64,000 bases of DNA, taken from the NCBI GenBank assembly GCA_946557105.1, contig CAMNSZ010000008.1:1-64000 (forward strand). The letters are read 5' to 3'. Source of the DNA: an uncultured Lachnospiraceae bacterium. GTDB lineage: Bacteria; Bacillota; Clostridia; Lachnospirales; Lachnospiraceae. Numbering within the stretch: the stretch's first letter is position 1; every line of letters starts with the position of its first letter. The notes under the pieces were generated by a model. That model saw only the letters and a program-made list of their open reading frames with translations. It was not told where the DNA came from and did no database searches. The position numbers and the translations under genes are program-made. Shown here in pieces: positions 1 through 8,180 of the stretch.

Positions 1-50
1 GACATCGCCCTTTCACGGCGGTAACACGGGTTCGATTCCCGTTGGAGTCA
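1..50 (+). tRNA. tRNA-Glu (UUC), 5' end outside window
   Basis: This is the 3' two thirds of a tRNA. The anticodon stem-loop has a seven-base loop CTTTCAC with anticodon TTC at 12-14. It is followed by a variable region, a T arm with GGTTCGATTCC, and the 3' acceptor strand ending GGAGTC plus discriminator A. No CCA is encoded. The D arm and 5' acceptor strand lie before position 1. The anticodon assigns it to glutamate. Confidence 0.9.
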
Positions 51-65
51 TTTATAAATTAATAT

Positions 66-136
66 GGCGTCTTAGCCAAGTGGTAAGGCACGGGTCTGCA
101 ACACCCTTATCGCCGGTTCAAATCCGGCAGACGCCT
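66..136 (+). tRNA. tRNA-Cys (GCA)
   Basis: A complete 71-base cloverleaf. The acceptor strands GGCGTCT (66-72) and AGACGCC (129-135) pair fully and the discriminator base is T136. The anticodon loop CTGCAAC gives anticodon GCA at 98-100. The T arm contains GGTTCAAATCC. No CCA is encoded, and 15 bases separate it from the tRNA-Glu, so the two are probably co-transcribed. Confidence 0.95.
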
Positions 137-138
137 TT

Positions 139-173
139 AAAAACCTCGAAACGATATGTTTTCGAGGTTTTTA
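139..173 (+). terminator. Rho-independent terminator of the tRNA cluster
   Basis: Inverted repeat AAAAACCTCGAAA (139-151) against TTTTCGAGGTTTTT (159-172) with a short loop and a terminal T run. It lies immediately after tRNA-Cys. Confidence 0.9.
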
Positions 174-245
174 AGTTACGGAACAAAAGAAAAAAATGAT
201 TGAAGCAGGCCTTTTTAGTAAAGAGATGGAAGAATGAGGTATAAA

Positions 246-1238
246 ATGTACATAGCCGATGATAGAAGATATGATAAAATGAAATATATAAGATGTGGAA
301 GGAGCGGGATAAAGCTTCCTCAAATCTCCTTTGGCTTATGGCATAATTTTGGAAGTAACGCTTCATTTTCTAAGATGGAAGAGTTGTGTCACATGGCATT
401 TGATTGTGGTATTACACATTTTGATTTGGCGAATAATTATGGACCGATTTATGGTGCAGCAGAAGAAAATTTCGGAAGGATTTTAAAAGCCGGATTTGGA
501 AGATATAGAGATGAGCTTTTAATTTCTACGAAAGCAGGCTATGACATGTGGCCGGGGCCTTATGGGGATAATGGCTCGAGAAAATATCTGATTGCAAGCT
601 TGGACCAAAGCTTAAAGCGTTTGGGGTTGGAATATGTGGATATTTTTTATCATCACAGACCGGACACAGGTACGCCATTGGAAGAAACTATGCTGGCATT
701 GGATCAGGTTGTACGCAGCGGAAAGGCTCTTTATGTAGGAATATCGAATTATCGCCGAAAGGAATCCATGGAGGCGGCAGCAATTTTAAGAGATTTGAAA
801 ACTCCTTTTATTATTAATCAGCGTAATTATTCCATGTTTGAGCGCGATATTGAGTCAGACGGGCTAATTGATTATGCGGCTGCAGAGGGAATAGGTATCA
901 TTGCATATTGTCCTCTTGCGCAGGGGCTGCTGACAGATAAATATTTGAACGGAATACCGGGGGATTCCAGAATTAAAAGAGACGGAAGGTTTCTACATGA
1001 GTCTGCTATAACGGAGAAATATTTACATAAATTGAATGAGTTAAATATATTGGCAGGTCAACGAGGGCAGACACTTGCGCAAATGGCATTGTCATGGGCG
1101 CTCCGCGACGAAAGGGTGTGTAGTGTCATCATGGGAGCTTCTAAGCCTTCACAGATACTTGAAAATATGGATGTGATAGGTAGAACGAATTTTACGGAAG
1201 AAGAGCTTCGGATGATTGATGATATATTAGCCGAATGA
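246..1238 (+). CDS. Aldo/keto reductase, YghZ-like
   Basis: A 330-aa NADPH-dependent aldo/keto reductase of the AKR14/YghZ (L-glyceraldehyde-3-phosphate reductase) type, cytosolic TIM barrel. The AKR catalytic set is visible: Asp and Tyr in FDLANNYG, Lys in STKAG, His in FYHHRPD. The C-terminal cofactor region includes SVIMGASKPSQ. I start at ATG 246, behind GAGG at 236-239. The residues before MKYIRCGRSG resemble the N-terminal extension of E. coli YghZ, so the later ATG at 279 would truncate the family. Length is normal. The physiological substrate cannot be read from the sequence. The gene stands alone after the tRNA terminator. Confidence 0.88.
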   Translation: MYIADDRRYDKMKYIRCGRSGIKLPQISFGLWHNFGSNASFSKMEELCHMAFDCGITHFDLANNYGPIYGAAEENFGRILKAGFGRYRDELLISTKAGYDMWPGPYGDNGSRKYLIASLDQSLKRLGLEYVDIFYHHRPDTGTPLEETMLALDQVVRSGKALYVGISNYRRKESMEAAAILRDLKTPFIINQRNYSMFERDIESDGLIDYAAAEGIGIIAYCPLAQGLLTDKYLNGIPGDSRIKRDGRFLHESAITEKYLHKLNELNILAGQRGQTLAQMALSWALRDERVCSVIMGASKPSQILENMDVIGRTNFTEEELRMIDDILAE

Positions 1239-1289
1239 GGGTTGAGGCTAGAATGAAGAATTTTAAATTATTATTTGTATGGGAGTGTT

Positions 1290-1385
1290 ATGAGCATGTC
1301 TGATGGCAAACGCGGATGGGGATTTACCTGTCCGCGGCGTGCAGGAACGCTTCGGAGTGGAGATTTGTATGAGATACGAAAATGA
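1290..1385 (+). CDS. Possible 31-aa ORF overlapping the DUF3737 start
   Basis: ATG at 1290 follows GGGAG at 1281-1285 with little spacing. The frame reads 31 codons (start MSMSDGKRGWGF, end LYEIRK) and stops at 1383-1385, 17 nt inside the DUF3737 gene. It could be a leader peptide coupling translation, a remnant of an older gene, or chance. I recognise no family. The overlap with the next start is the main reason to list it. Confidence 0.3.
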   Translation: MSMSDGKRGWGFTCPRRAGTLRSGDLYEIRK

Positions 1386-2217
1386 AAGCTATGATGAAGA
1401 GAGGGCCTTATATGGAAGCCATGATATAGTAGTAAGCGGATGCAGCTTTGACGGACCCGCTGATGGAGAGTCTGCGCTGAAGGAGTGCAAGGATATTGTA
1501 ATTGAAAAATGTAATTTCCGGCTTCGTTATCCCTTATGGCATGTACAGGGAGCCGTAATAAGGAACTCTGTAATGACAGAAACCTGTAGGGCTGCATTGT
1601 GGTATGATAAAAATGTGGAAATATTTGAGAGCAGTTTGGGGGGAATTAAGGCTTTAAGAGAGTGCAAAGATTGTACACTAACGGATTGTGAGATTGTTTC
1701 ACCGGAGTTTGGATGGAAGTGTAGCGATATTTCCTTGAAGAAATGTAAGCTACAGTCGGAATATGTTTTTCTTGAAACAAAAAAGCTGTATCTCGATAAC
1801 GTGGATATGAAGGGAAAGTATTCTTTTCAATATGTTGAAGATGCATTGATAGAAAATTCTATATTAGATACCAAGGACGCATTTTGGCACAGCAAAAATA
1901 TTACGGTGAGGGATAGCGTTGTCAAGGGTGAATATTTGGCATGGTATTCTGAGAACCTGCATCTTATTCGTTGTAAAGTAATAGGAACGCAGCCGTTATG
2001 TTATGCGAAGGGCTTGGTTTTGGAAGAGTGTGAGATGATAGATACGGATTTGGCATTTGAGTATAGCGATGTGAAGGCCGATATTTGTTCTCATATTATC
2101 AGTGTAAAAAATCCTGTGTCAGGTTACGTTAAGGCTAAAAGTATCGGAGAAATTATTTTGGATGAACATCAGAAAGCAGGAGCAAGCTGTGTGATTACCT
2201 GTGAAGAAAACGCATAA
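1369..2217 (+). CDS. DUF3737 family protein (right-handed beta-helix-like)
   Basis: A 282-aa protein starting MRYENESYDEERALYGS, which matches the N-terminus of DUF3737 proteins. The body is a string of short repeats of the kind (I/L)-x-(N/K/E)-C-x-(F/L), such as DIVIEKCNFR and NITVRDSVVKG, spaced about 20 residues apart. That pattern fits a parallel beta-helix. FDGPADGESALKEC near the N-terminus is a family landmark. There is no signal peptide, so it is probably cytosolic. The start at 1369 is supported by GGAGTGGAG at 1354-1362; the longer frame from 1303 has no such support. The biochemical function of DUF3737 is unknown. Confidence 0.85.
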   Translation: MRYENESYDEERALYGSHDIVVSGCSFDGPADGESALKECKDIVIEKCNFRLRYPLWHVQGAVIRNSVMTETCRAALWYDKNVEIFESSLGGIKALRECKDCTLTDCEIVSPEFGWKCSDISLKKCKLQSEYVFLETKKLYLDNVDMKGKYSFQYVEDALIENSILDTKDAFWHSKNITVRDSVVKGEYLAWYSENLHLIRCKVIGTQPLCYAKGLVLEECEMIDTDLAFEYSDVKADICSHIISVKNPVSGYVKAKSIGEIILDEHQKAGASCVITCEENA

Positions 2218-2248
2218 TGTTCATAAAATATAGAGGAAACATAAGAAC

Positions 2249-3010
2249 ATGAAGCAGCGATATGAATATCTAGATGTGATAAGAGGAATTACTTTATTGA
2301 GTATGATTTTCTATCACGGAGTTTGGGATTTGGTTTACATAGCAGATTATTCTTTGGAATGGTTTGACTCCGGCTTCGCTTATATCTGGCAGCAAAGTAT
2401 ATGCTGGACATTTATTCTGCTTTCAGGGTTTTGCTGGTCAATGGGAAGAAGCAGGCTGAAAAGAGGACTCATCGTATTTGGAGCAGGTCTGCTGGTTTCC
2501 GCGGCGACAATCTTTTTCCTACCGCAGCAAATGGTACTGTTCGGAGTTCTTACAATGCTGGGAAGCAGTATGTTAATTATGATTCCTTTGAATAAGCTGT
2601 TAAGCGCAACGCCCGCCACAGGAGGGCTTGTATTTAGTATCGTACTGTTTGCCTTAACGAGAAATGTAAATAGAGGTTCATTGGGGTTTGAGGGATTAAG
2701 TATATTAGCTCTGCCGGAGAGCTGGTATGACAAAGGGTATTTAATGACATTTGTAGGCTTCATGGATAAGGATTTCTGTTCTACGGATTATTTCTCAATC
2801 ATACCATGGTTCTTTTTGTTTACATCAGGGTATTTTTTGTTTAGACTGATTAATAATAAAGGGCTGTTGGAGGAATCATTCCGAACCGGCTTTGCGAAAA
2901 TACCGGCGTTTCTTACACCCCTAAGCTTTATGGGGAGGCATTCCTTGTTCATTTATCTAATTCATCAGCCCATTATTTATGTATTGATCAATTTGTTTCA
3001 AAGTGACTGA
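2249..3010 (+). CDS. DUF1624/HGSNAT-like acyltransferase membrane protein
   Basis: A 253-aa integral membrane protein. It begins with the DUF1624 (heparan-alpha-glucosaminide N-acetyltransferase catalytic-like) signature: YLDVIRGITLLSMIFYHGVWDL, read here as LDVIRG followed by FYHG with the conserved His. About seven hydrophobic segments follow, and the C-terminus contains GRHSLFIYLIHQP, the end typical of acyltransferase-3-like folds. Related proteins move acyl groups to sugars across the membrane; the substrate is unknown here. It follows DUF3737 by 31 nt and is likely co-transcribed. Its 3' end overlaps the convergent sirtuin gene by 13 nt. Confidence 0.8.
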   Translation: MKQRYEYLDVIRGITLLSMIFYHGVWDLVYIADYSLEWFDSGFAYIWQQSICWTFILLSGFCWSMGRSRLKRGLIVFGAGLLVSAATIFFLPQQMVLFGVLTMLGSSMLIMIPLNKLLSATPATGGLVFSIVLFALTRNVNRGSLGFEGLSILALPESWYDKGYLMTFVGFMDKDFCSTDYFSIIPWFFLFTSGYFLFRLINNKGLLEESFRTGFAKIPAFLTPLSFMGRHSLFIYLIHQPIIYVLINLFQSD

Positions 3011-3726
3011 AAAACTTCTCCGATAGCTCCCTGTATCAGTAAATCGGCGTGATTATCCCGAGGTGTGGAGGATTTATTGATGACGACCAGCTTTTCTCCT
3101 TTAAAATAATCTATTAAACCGGCGGCGGGATATACGGCAAGAGAGGTTCCGCCAATAATAATAACATCTGCATTGCTTATGTAGCTTACGGCAAGGTTAA
3201 GAGTCTCCTGATTCAACCCCTCTTCATAAAGTACAACGTCGGGCTTTATGATGCCCCCGCATTTTTGACATTTTGGTATACCTTCAGAGTCGGTAATGCA
3301 ACGGACATCATGGAAGGTGCCGCAATTTTCACAATAATTGCGCAGGACGGAACCATGGAGCTCCAAAACAATTTTACTTCCGGCCGCCTGATGTAGTCCG
3401 TCAATATTTTGGGTAATAACGGCGCGCAGCTTCCCCTGTGCCTCCAGCTCGGCAAGCTTTATGTGGGCGGCATTTGGCTTGGCGTTGAGAAAGAGCATTT
3501 TCCGGCGATAAAAACGGTAGAATTCTTCTGTGTGGGAACGGTAGAAGCTATGGCTTAAAATTGTTTCGGGAGGATAATCATATTCTTGATGATATAGTCC
3601 GTCCACGCTTCTGAAATCAGGTATTCCGCTTTCGGTAGAAACGCCGGCGCCGCCAAAAAAGACAATATTGTCATATTTTTCGATTATTTTCTTTAATTCC
3701 AAAACAGCTTTCTGATAATTTTCCAT
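2998..3726 (-). CDS. cobB: NAD-dependent protein deacylase (sirtuin)
   Basis: A 242-aa sirtuin that removes acyl groups from lysine using NAD+. The NAD-binding signature GGAGVSTESGIPDFRS is at about residues 25-40, TQNIDGLHQ lies near 105-113, and the catalytic His is in ELHGSV. A four-Cys zinc site (YCENCG and PKCQKCGG) sits between about 130 and 160. GGTSLAVYPA closes the NAD pocket. The length is normal for bacterial class III/U sirtuins. AGGAGG precedes the ATG. It converges on the DUF1624 gene with a 13-nt overlap. No acetyltransferase partner is next to it. Confidence 0.95.
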   Translation of the reverse strand: MENYQKAVLELKKIIEKYDNIVFFGGAGVSTESGIPDFRSVDGLYHQEYDYPPETILSHSFYRSHTEEFYRFYRRKMLFLNAKPNAAHIKLAELEAQGKLRAVITQNIDGLHQAAGSKIVLELHGSVLRNYCENCGTFHDVRCITDSEGIPKCQKCGGIIKPDVVLYEEGLNQETLNLAVSYISNADVIIIGGTSLAVYPAAGLIDYFKGEKLVVINKSSTPRDNHADLLIQGAIGEVFQSL

Positions 3727-3836
3727 AAACTCCTCCTTTAAATATCGGATAACATAATTTTATAATTTCGCGGCAAATGAAACGGATGTAAGTGCGGGCA
3801 TGTTTTCCTGTAATGACAGGTTATTGGTAAAATTGG

Positions 3837-3883
3837 TAAAATAAAATGCCGACACCTTTTACTGCGACGACATTTTATCTTTT
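3837..3883 (-). terminator. Probable terminator of the DUF2085 operon
   Basis: Inverted repeat AAAATAAAATGCCG against CGACATTTTATCTTTT with a roughly 15-base centre. It lies between the end of the DUF2085 gene (3930) and the sirtuin start (3726), both on the minus strand. The stem is AT-rich, so termination strength is uncertain. A short direct repeat TTGGTAAAA precedes it. Confidence 0.5.
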
Positions 3884-3929
3884 GGTATATAGGCAATTTC
3901 GTCTTTAAAGAGAAGAATGTAAGGCATTC

Positions 3930-4313
3930 TTAGAAGTGCAGCAAACGCCAATTTTTTACTAATTTCAAAATATACTTAAATATATTTATATATATAGAAA
4001 ACAAACCTAAACCACCAAGAAACCCTGTTATTAATCTGCGAATATTATTAGATTCCTTAATACCAAGCTCTTGAAGACACCAGTCGGTTCCCATAATGGA
4101 GAGCATAATTAGGGATAGAGGGATGGAGAGGAGCTTCTTAAAAACAAGTAATAAAATCGCAGTGAGCTGACCGAAAAAAACACCGGTACATCTGGCGCAG
4201 ACAGGAAATTGATATCCTTTATAGAAGAAGCTTCTGTCCTTCATGCGATGGCATCCGCTGGCTTCTCCCAGCCAGTCAAGAATTAGTACCAACGATTGCC
4301 GCAATTTTGACAT
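3930..4313 (-). CDS. DUF2085 family membrane protein
   Basis: A 127-aa protein with the DUF2085 hallmark CHRMKDRSFFYKGYQFPVCARC: a Cys-His pair followed by a PVCARCTG motif around residues 20-42. Two to three hydrophobic helices follow, with TDWCLQ between them. DUF2085 proteins are small membrane proteins of unknown function, with Cys/His residues that might bind metal. The start is preceded by AAGGA about 10 nt upstream. The gene overlaps the zinc-ribbon gene by 31 nt, so translation is probably coupled. Confidence 0.8.
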   Translation of the reverse strand: MSKLRQSLVLILDWLGEASGCHRMKDRSFFYKGYQFPVCARCTGVFFGQLTAILLLVFKKLLSIPLSLIMLSIMGTDWCLQELGIKESNNIRRLITGFLGGLGLFSIYINIFKYILKLVKNWRLLHF

Positions 4314-4516
4314 ATGTGGATAATCCTTGTAGTTGTGGTGGTCTTTGATTTTCCTTTACCCATGCCGCATAATCCACACAATATGCCGGGTATGTTAAAG
4401 AGAAGGAAGCCGATGCAGGACTTAATCCAGCCGAAGCCCTTGATTTTTGTATTGGTGGTGGTTTCTGTGACGGGTTGACTGTTTATATGATTACTGCCGC
4501 ATTTTGGACATTGCAT
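4283..4516 (-). CDS. Small zinc-ribbon membrane protein
   Basis: A 77-aa protein with a split zinc ribbon. CPKCG sits at residues 3-7 and CQNCGNRWY at the C-terminus. Between them lies a hydrophobic, Gly/Cys-rich segment (about 29-52, GFLLFNIPGILCGLCGMGKG) and a Thr run. Similar small proteins with a ribbon around a hydrophobic hairpin are common in Firmicutes, with no assigned function. GAGAGG is present upstream of the ATG. It is the first gene of an operon with the DUF2085 gene and has its own promoter. Confidence 0.75.
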   Translation of the reverse strand: MQCPKCGSNHINSQPVTETTTNTKIKGFGWIKSCIGFLLFNIPGILCGLCGMGKGKSKTTTTTRIIHICQNCGNRWY

Positions 4517-4565
4517 TTATTTTACCTCTCGCCTTTAGATTCTGAATTTACGTCATTACATAATT

Positions 4566-4594
4566 ATTATATCTTAACGGAGCGTTATAAGCAA
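4566..4594 (-). promoter_or_regulatory. Sigma-A promoter of the zinc-ribbon/DUF2085 operon
   Basis: On the minus strand, TTGCTT (4589-4594) and TATAAT (4566-4571) are separated by 17 bases, about 50 nt upstream of the gene start. Confidence 0.75.
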
Positions 4595-4949
4595 CTGAAA
4601 AATCTGAGGACGTGCCGGTTATATTTTTTATTGATATATAGATAAAAACCATCTTATAAGCCCTTGTAAGGATTTATAAAAAACGCTTGAAGGCGCTTTA
4701 AATCAAGGCCTTCTCGCATATTTCTGTCTATTGCCTTATATATCCGCATAAGCTTATTTTGCAAAATTGGGCGCCATTTTGGCGCCAAAGCCTTAAAAAT
4801 CATTGCTGTGTTGGGTGTCGTAACTGCCCTAAAATATTTTCCGTTGGGTAATCATGACTGCCCTGAATATCACCAATATTATTGCCTGTTGTACGCTCGG
4901 AAAGCCGTAAGCTCCAATGTGTTTCCCATTAGCTTTTCAAATCCGATTT
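4595..4949. other. Intergenic stretch between two minus-strand genes
   Basis: No convincing gene is present. A plus-strand frame at 4808-4993 has no ribosome-binding site and no recognisable protein. A hairpin is formed by two GGCGCC hexamers around ATTTT (about 4770-4787) and could end dtd transcription, although it lacks a clear T run on that strand. Confidence 0.5.
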
Positions 4950-5390
4950 TCAATCGTCTGTATCAAACAGCAGTGTTACCGGTCCGTCATTGACAGATGC
5001 CACTTGCATATCTGCCCCAAACTCCCCGTGCTCTACATGAAATCCTCTAGCTTGGCATTCTTCCATGAACCTTTCATATAAAGGCACTGCCACATCCGGC
5101 CTTGCCGCACCGCTAAAACCGGGCCGACGACTCTTCAAATCCGCAAATAATGTAAACTGTGATACCACCAGAATTTCTCCGCCTGCCTTCTCCAAATTCA
5201 GGTTCATTTTCCCGTTTTCGTCTTCAAATACACGAACGCCGCATAACCGGTCTGCCAGATACACCGCTTCCTTTTCCGTATCGTTTGGCGCAATGCCAAG
5301 CAACACCAAAAATCCTTTGTCTATCTTTCCGTTGACCTTGCCGTCAATGGTAACAGATGCCTCTGTGACACGTGTAACTACTGCTTTCAT
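4950..5390 (-). CDS. dtd: D-aminoacyl-tRNA deacylase
   Basis: A 146-aa Dtd that hydrolyses D-aminoacyl-tRNAs, and also Gly-tRNA(Ala) in the known family. Both active-site signatures are present: SQFTLFADLKSRRPGFS near residues 78-94 and a C-terminal variant of the cross-subunit motif, NDGPVTLLFD. The N-terminus MKAVVTRVTEASVTIDG is canonical. GGAGGCAGG precedes the ATG. The gene appears monocistronic; in many Firmicutes dtd follows rel, which is not visible here. Confidence 0.95.
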   Translation of the reverse strand: MKAVVTRVTEASVTIDGKVNGKIDKGFLVLLGIAPNDTEKEAVYLADRLCGVRVFEDENGKMNLNLEKAGGEILVVSQFTLFADLKSRRPGFSGAARPDVAVPLYERFMEECQARGFHVEHGEFGADMQVASVNDGPVTLLFDTDD

Positions 5391-5436
5391 AACCTGCCTC
5401 CTTGCCTTATGGCAACATTTTAACTCTAAACTAAAA

Positions 5437-6000
5437 TTATTCCACGCTAAATGACCATTCTACTTCAATTACACACTTATCCGAGCCGGTCTTTATGCCT
5501 TCAAGCAATGTAACTTTTACATCCCTTTGAAATACTGTACTAAAAATTCCGTCTGTATTACCTAATGTACAATAACACCATGTTTTAGATAACTTTTGTA
5601 GAATTCTTTTTACACAAGCGCAATGGCATTCAGGATAACAAAACAAAATGTTGTTGTCAGATATATATTCAAAAATGTATTTACAAACGCTTCTATGGTA
5701 TCCGCTTTGTTCAGATATTGTAGAAGCCTGTTGGCAATTGATTTTCCATCATTACATCTGCAATCTTTTCTAATTCTAATAATTGTATCTTTATCAAAAT
5801 GCTCTTCAAGATAATTGCAGGCAGCTTTTGCCCATTCGTATTTCTTTTCGATATTCGCACTTTTAGATAATGGATATTTTTCTTCAAATTCTATAACCGT
5901 ATCATATTGTACATTTTTATTTAAGCTTTCTACTAATCGAAGAGAATGTGCATTATCGTTTTTCTCATAGTATTTATCCTCCCTAAATTTCCGTTTGGCA
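5437..6000 (-). pseudogene. Decayed cysteine-rich protein gene (DUF6144-like?)
   Basis: Reading the minus strand, about 110 codons run without an ATG (start region KFREDKYYEKND, later CRCNDGKSIANRLLQYL) until a homopolymer A run at 5671-5675. There the frame shifts. A second segment then continues with CYPECHCACVKRI, TWCYCTLGNTDGIF and CVIEVEW to a stop at 5437. The two parts together look like one Cys-rich domain protein. It resembles DUF6144-type proteins, but I am not certain of the family. The lost start and the frameshift indicate a pseudogene. Only 46 nt separate it from dtd. Confidence 0.6.
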
Positions 6001-6225
6001 TTCTAAACCACATAAGCAGTATACCATGCCACTATATATAAGTCCATCATTGCCTTTAGATGCTCCTTTGCCTGTTCCGATGTGCACTGCGTTTGGGAAG
6101 GATAATCAACATTAAGAAAAATTTAAGAAACTAAAATATATACGCTATTGAGTACAAATGGTTTCTTATGATATAGTAAATAATATCTAGGAATGCTGCG
6201 ACATATAAATAGGTAGAAAGAAACT
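6001..6225. other. Intergenic remainder with a coding-like fragment
   Basis: On the minus strand, 6003-6122 holds a short open stretch without a start codon whose product (TSEQAKEHLKAMMDLYIVAW, then a stop) reads like the C-terminus of a lost gene. The rest is the AT-rich promoter region of the YdcF-like gene. It probably belongs to the same decayed locus as the neighbouring pseudogene. Confidence 0.35.
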
Positions 6226-7068
6226 ATGTGGAAGAGAAAAAAAGGGCAATTGATTCCCTTGGAAAAAAGTAAAAAAGTGATATATCTGGAGAGCCGTGGA
6301 CGCAGGCGGCAGAAAAAGTCCATAGGCTCCATCTGTTTTGCGGCGCTGGGTGCGGTATGTCTGCTATATTGCCTTTCCATTGCTTTGTTTATGGGGTACG
6401 GCACCTCTTTTTTTGCAGTGTGGGGCGTACTGGCGGCAGCGTGTGGTCTGGTCTCGTTTATATTGTCTCGCAGGAGATTGGTGCAAAGGCTGCCGGGGGC
6501 GTTGAAGGTATTTATTGTAATGATTTTTACAGCAGGCCTACTGTGCTTTGGTATAGTGGAGGGCTTGATTTGCAGCAGGTTTCAGGCGAAGGCCCAGCCC
6601 GGAGCGGATTATGTAATTGTGTTGGGGGCACAGTGGAAAATGAACGGGCCCAGCTATGTGTTAAAAAAGAGACTGGACAAGTCTTTGGAATATTTGAGAG
6701 AAAATCCTGACACAAGCGTCATTGTATCGGGAGGACAGGGAAGCGACGAGCCTGTCAGCGAGGCGCAGGGCATGTTTGAATATCTTGTAGCTGCAGGGAT
6801 TGAACAGGAGCGTATTTTATTGGAGGATAGGTCAACTAGTACTTATGAGAATCTTTATTACAGCGCGGCGCTGTTAGACAAGGAAAAAGACAGAGTGGTT
6901 CTGGTCACAAATAACTTTCATGTATTCAGGGGAGAGAAGATTGCAGAGAAGATGGGTTACGCACATGTAGAAGGACTGGCGGCGGCTTCTTATCCTGCCA
7001 TGCTTCCCAATAATATGCTCAGGGAATTTTTAGGGGTAATCAAGGATTTTTGGATAGGTAAGCTTTAA
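6226..7068 (+). CDS. YdcF/SanA-like DUF218 membrane protein
   Basis: A 280-aa protein. The Lys/Arg-rich N-terminus (1-30) is followed by three hydrophobic segments at about 32-52, 58-78 and 92-115, then a DUF218 domain. Its motifs are YVIVLGAQW near 129, LKKRLDKSLEYL, VIVSGGQGSDEP near 163, ERILLEDRSTSTYENL and VTNNFHVFR near 226. DUF218 proteins act at the membrane and in some species affect envelope barrier function, but their reaction is not established. AGAAAG precedes the ATG. It is 16 nt upstream of the DUF951 gene and may be co-transcribed with it. Confidence 0.85.
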   Translation: MWKRKKGQLIPLEKSKKVIYLESRGRRRQKKSIGSICFAALGAVCLLYCLSIALFMGYGTSFFAVWGVLAAACGLVSFILSRRRLVQRLPGALKVFIVMIFTAGLLCFGIVEGLICSRFQAKAQPGADYVIVLGAQWKMNGPSYVLKKRLDKSLEYLRENPDTSVIVSGGQGSDEPVSEAQGMFEYLVAAGIEQERILLEDRSTSTYENLYYSAALLDKEKDRVVLVTNNFHVFRGEKIAEKMGYAHVEGLAAASYPAMLPNNMLREFLGVIKDFWIGKL

Positions 7069-7084
7069 GGATGGGATTTGACAG

Positions 7085-7267
7085 ATGGATATTAATGTGG
7101 GTGACATTTTAAAGTTAAAAAAGCAGCATCCCTGCGGAAGCAGGGAGTGGGAGGTTTTACGAGTGGGAGCAGATTTCCGTCTTAAGTGTCTTGGGTGTGG
7201 GCGTCAGATTATGATTGCACGGAGGCTTTTGGAAAAAAACGTAAAGGAAATTAACGAAAATGCTTGA
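7085..7267 (+). CDS. DUF951 family protein
   Basis: A 60-aa small basic protein of the DUF951 family. It begins MDINVGDILKLKKQHPCGS and has a CLGCG motif near residue 38 followed by a conserved Arg-rich end. DUF951 genes commonly lie just upstream of rpsF in Clostridia and Bacilli, as here. The function is unknown; the Cys and basic residues suggest a nucleic-acid or zinc-binding role, which is inference. The rpsF promoter overlaps its last codons. Confidence 0.88.
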   Translation: MDINVGDILKLKKQHPCGSREWEVLRVGADFRLKCLGCGRQIMIARRLLEKNVKEINENA

Positions 7268-7292
7268 AACCGTGCAGGGATTGTGGTATCAT
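7264..7292 (+). promoter_or_regulatory. Promoter of the rpsF-ssb-rpsR operon
   Basis: TTGAAA (7264-7269) and TATCAT (7287-7292) are 17 bases apart. The leader contains a hairpin, CTCACAT against ATGTGGG (about 7320-7338), just ahead of AGGAGG. S6-S18 binding leaders are known for this operon, but I cannot confirm that motif here. Confidence 0.7.
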
Positions 7293-7364
7293 ACTAATTC
7301 GTGATATATTAATTCCTTGCTCACATATAAGATGTGGGCCAGAGACCAAAAGGAGGTAACAAGC

Positions 7365-7655
7365 ATGAACAAGTATGAATTAGCCGTTGTTGTTAGCGCT
7401 AAAATCGAAGATGATGAGAGAGCGGCAGTTGTTGACAAGTGTAAGGCTCTGGTTGAGAGATTCGGCGGTACCATCACAGAAGTGGATGAATGGGGTAAGA
7501 AAAGACTTGCTTACGAAATTCAGAAAATGAAAGAAGCTTTCTACTATTTCATCAGATTTGATGCTGATAGCACTGCGCCGGCTGAAATTGAAAGCCGCAT
7601 CCGCATTATGGACAATGTTATCAGATACTTATGCGTTAGACAGGACGAGGCATAA
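7365..7655 (+). CDS. rpsF: 30S ribosomal protein S6
   Basis: A 96-aa S6, a small-subunit platform protein that pairs with S18. The sequence MNKYELAVVVSAKIEDDER, WGKKRLAYEIQK and YYFIRFDAD follows the family throughout, and the length is normal. The start at 7365 is set by AGGAGG at 7351-7356; the longer open frame from 7317 is not supported. It is the first gene of rpsF-ssb-rpsR. Confidence 0.98.
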   Translation: MNKYELAVVVSAKIEDDERAAVVDKCKALVERFGGTITEVDEWGKKRLAYEIQKMKEAFYYFIRFDADSTAPAEIESRIRIMDNVIRYLCVRQDEA

Positions 7656-7675
7656 ATAGAAAGCGAGACGAAAAG

Positions 7676-8122
7676 ATGAATAAAGTAATTCTTATGGGAC
7701 GTTTAACAAGGGATCCGGAAGTGAGATATTCACAGGGGGCGAGTCAGACTGCAGTGGCGCGCTTTTCGGTGGCGGTAGACAGAAGGTTTAAGCGCGAGGG
7801 TGAACCGGACGCAGATTTCTTTAACTGTACCGCATTCGGAAAGCAGGCTGAGTTTATCGAGAGGTATCTGCGTAAGGGCGTAAAGGTTGTTATCTGTGGA
7901 AGAATCCAAAATGACAATTACACCAACAAAGACGGTCAGATGGTTTACAGTGTCCGAGTTATGGTTGATGAAATCGAATTTGCGGAGAGCAAAAACGCAT
8001 CCACAGGCAATGAGGGCGGTTATAACGGCGGCTTTGGCGGCGGTTCACCGGCTCCTTCAGGCGCAGGCGACGGATTTATGAATATCCCTGACGGCATTGA
8101 CGAAGAATTACCGTTTAACTGA
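7676..8122 (+). CDS. ssb: Single-stranded DNA-binding protein
   Basis: A 148-aa SSB with an N-terminal OB fold (about 1-105; MNKVILMGRLTRDPEVRY, FNCTAFGKQAEF, VVICGRIQ). A Gly-rich linker (about 112-130) leads to the acidic tip DGIDEELPFN, the partner-docking tail. It acts in replication and repair and sits in the usual place between rpsF and rpsR. Confidence 0.98.
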   Translation: MNKVILMGRLTRDPEVRYSQGASQTAVARFSVAVDRRFKREGEPDADFFNCTAFGKQAEFIERYLRKGVKVVICGRIQNDNYTNKDGQMVYSVRVMVDEIEFAESKNASTGNEGGYNGGFGGGSPAPSGAGDGFMNIPDGIDEELPFN

Positions 8123-8180
8123 TTTTGACAAATACGAGGCTGCTCGTAGAGAGTGATTTTGTTAGATAGGAGGCATTGAA

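Noticed and set aside
4808-4993. Small plus-strand ORF upstream of dtd
   Set aside because: No ribosome-binding site or recognisable product; it runs into the convergent dtd gene.
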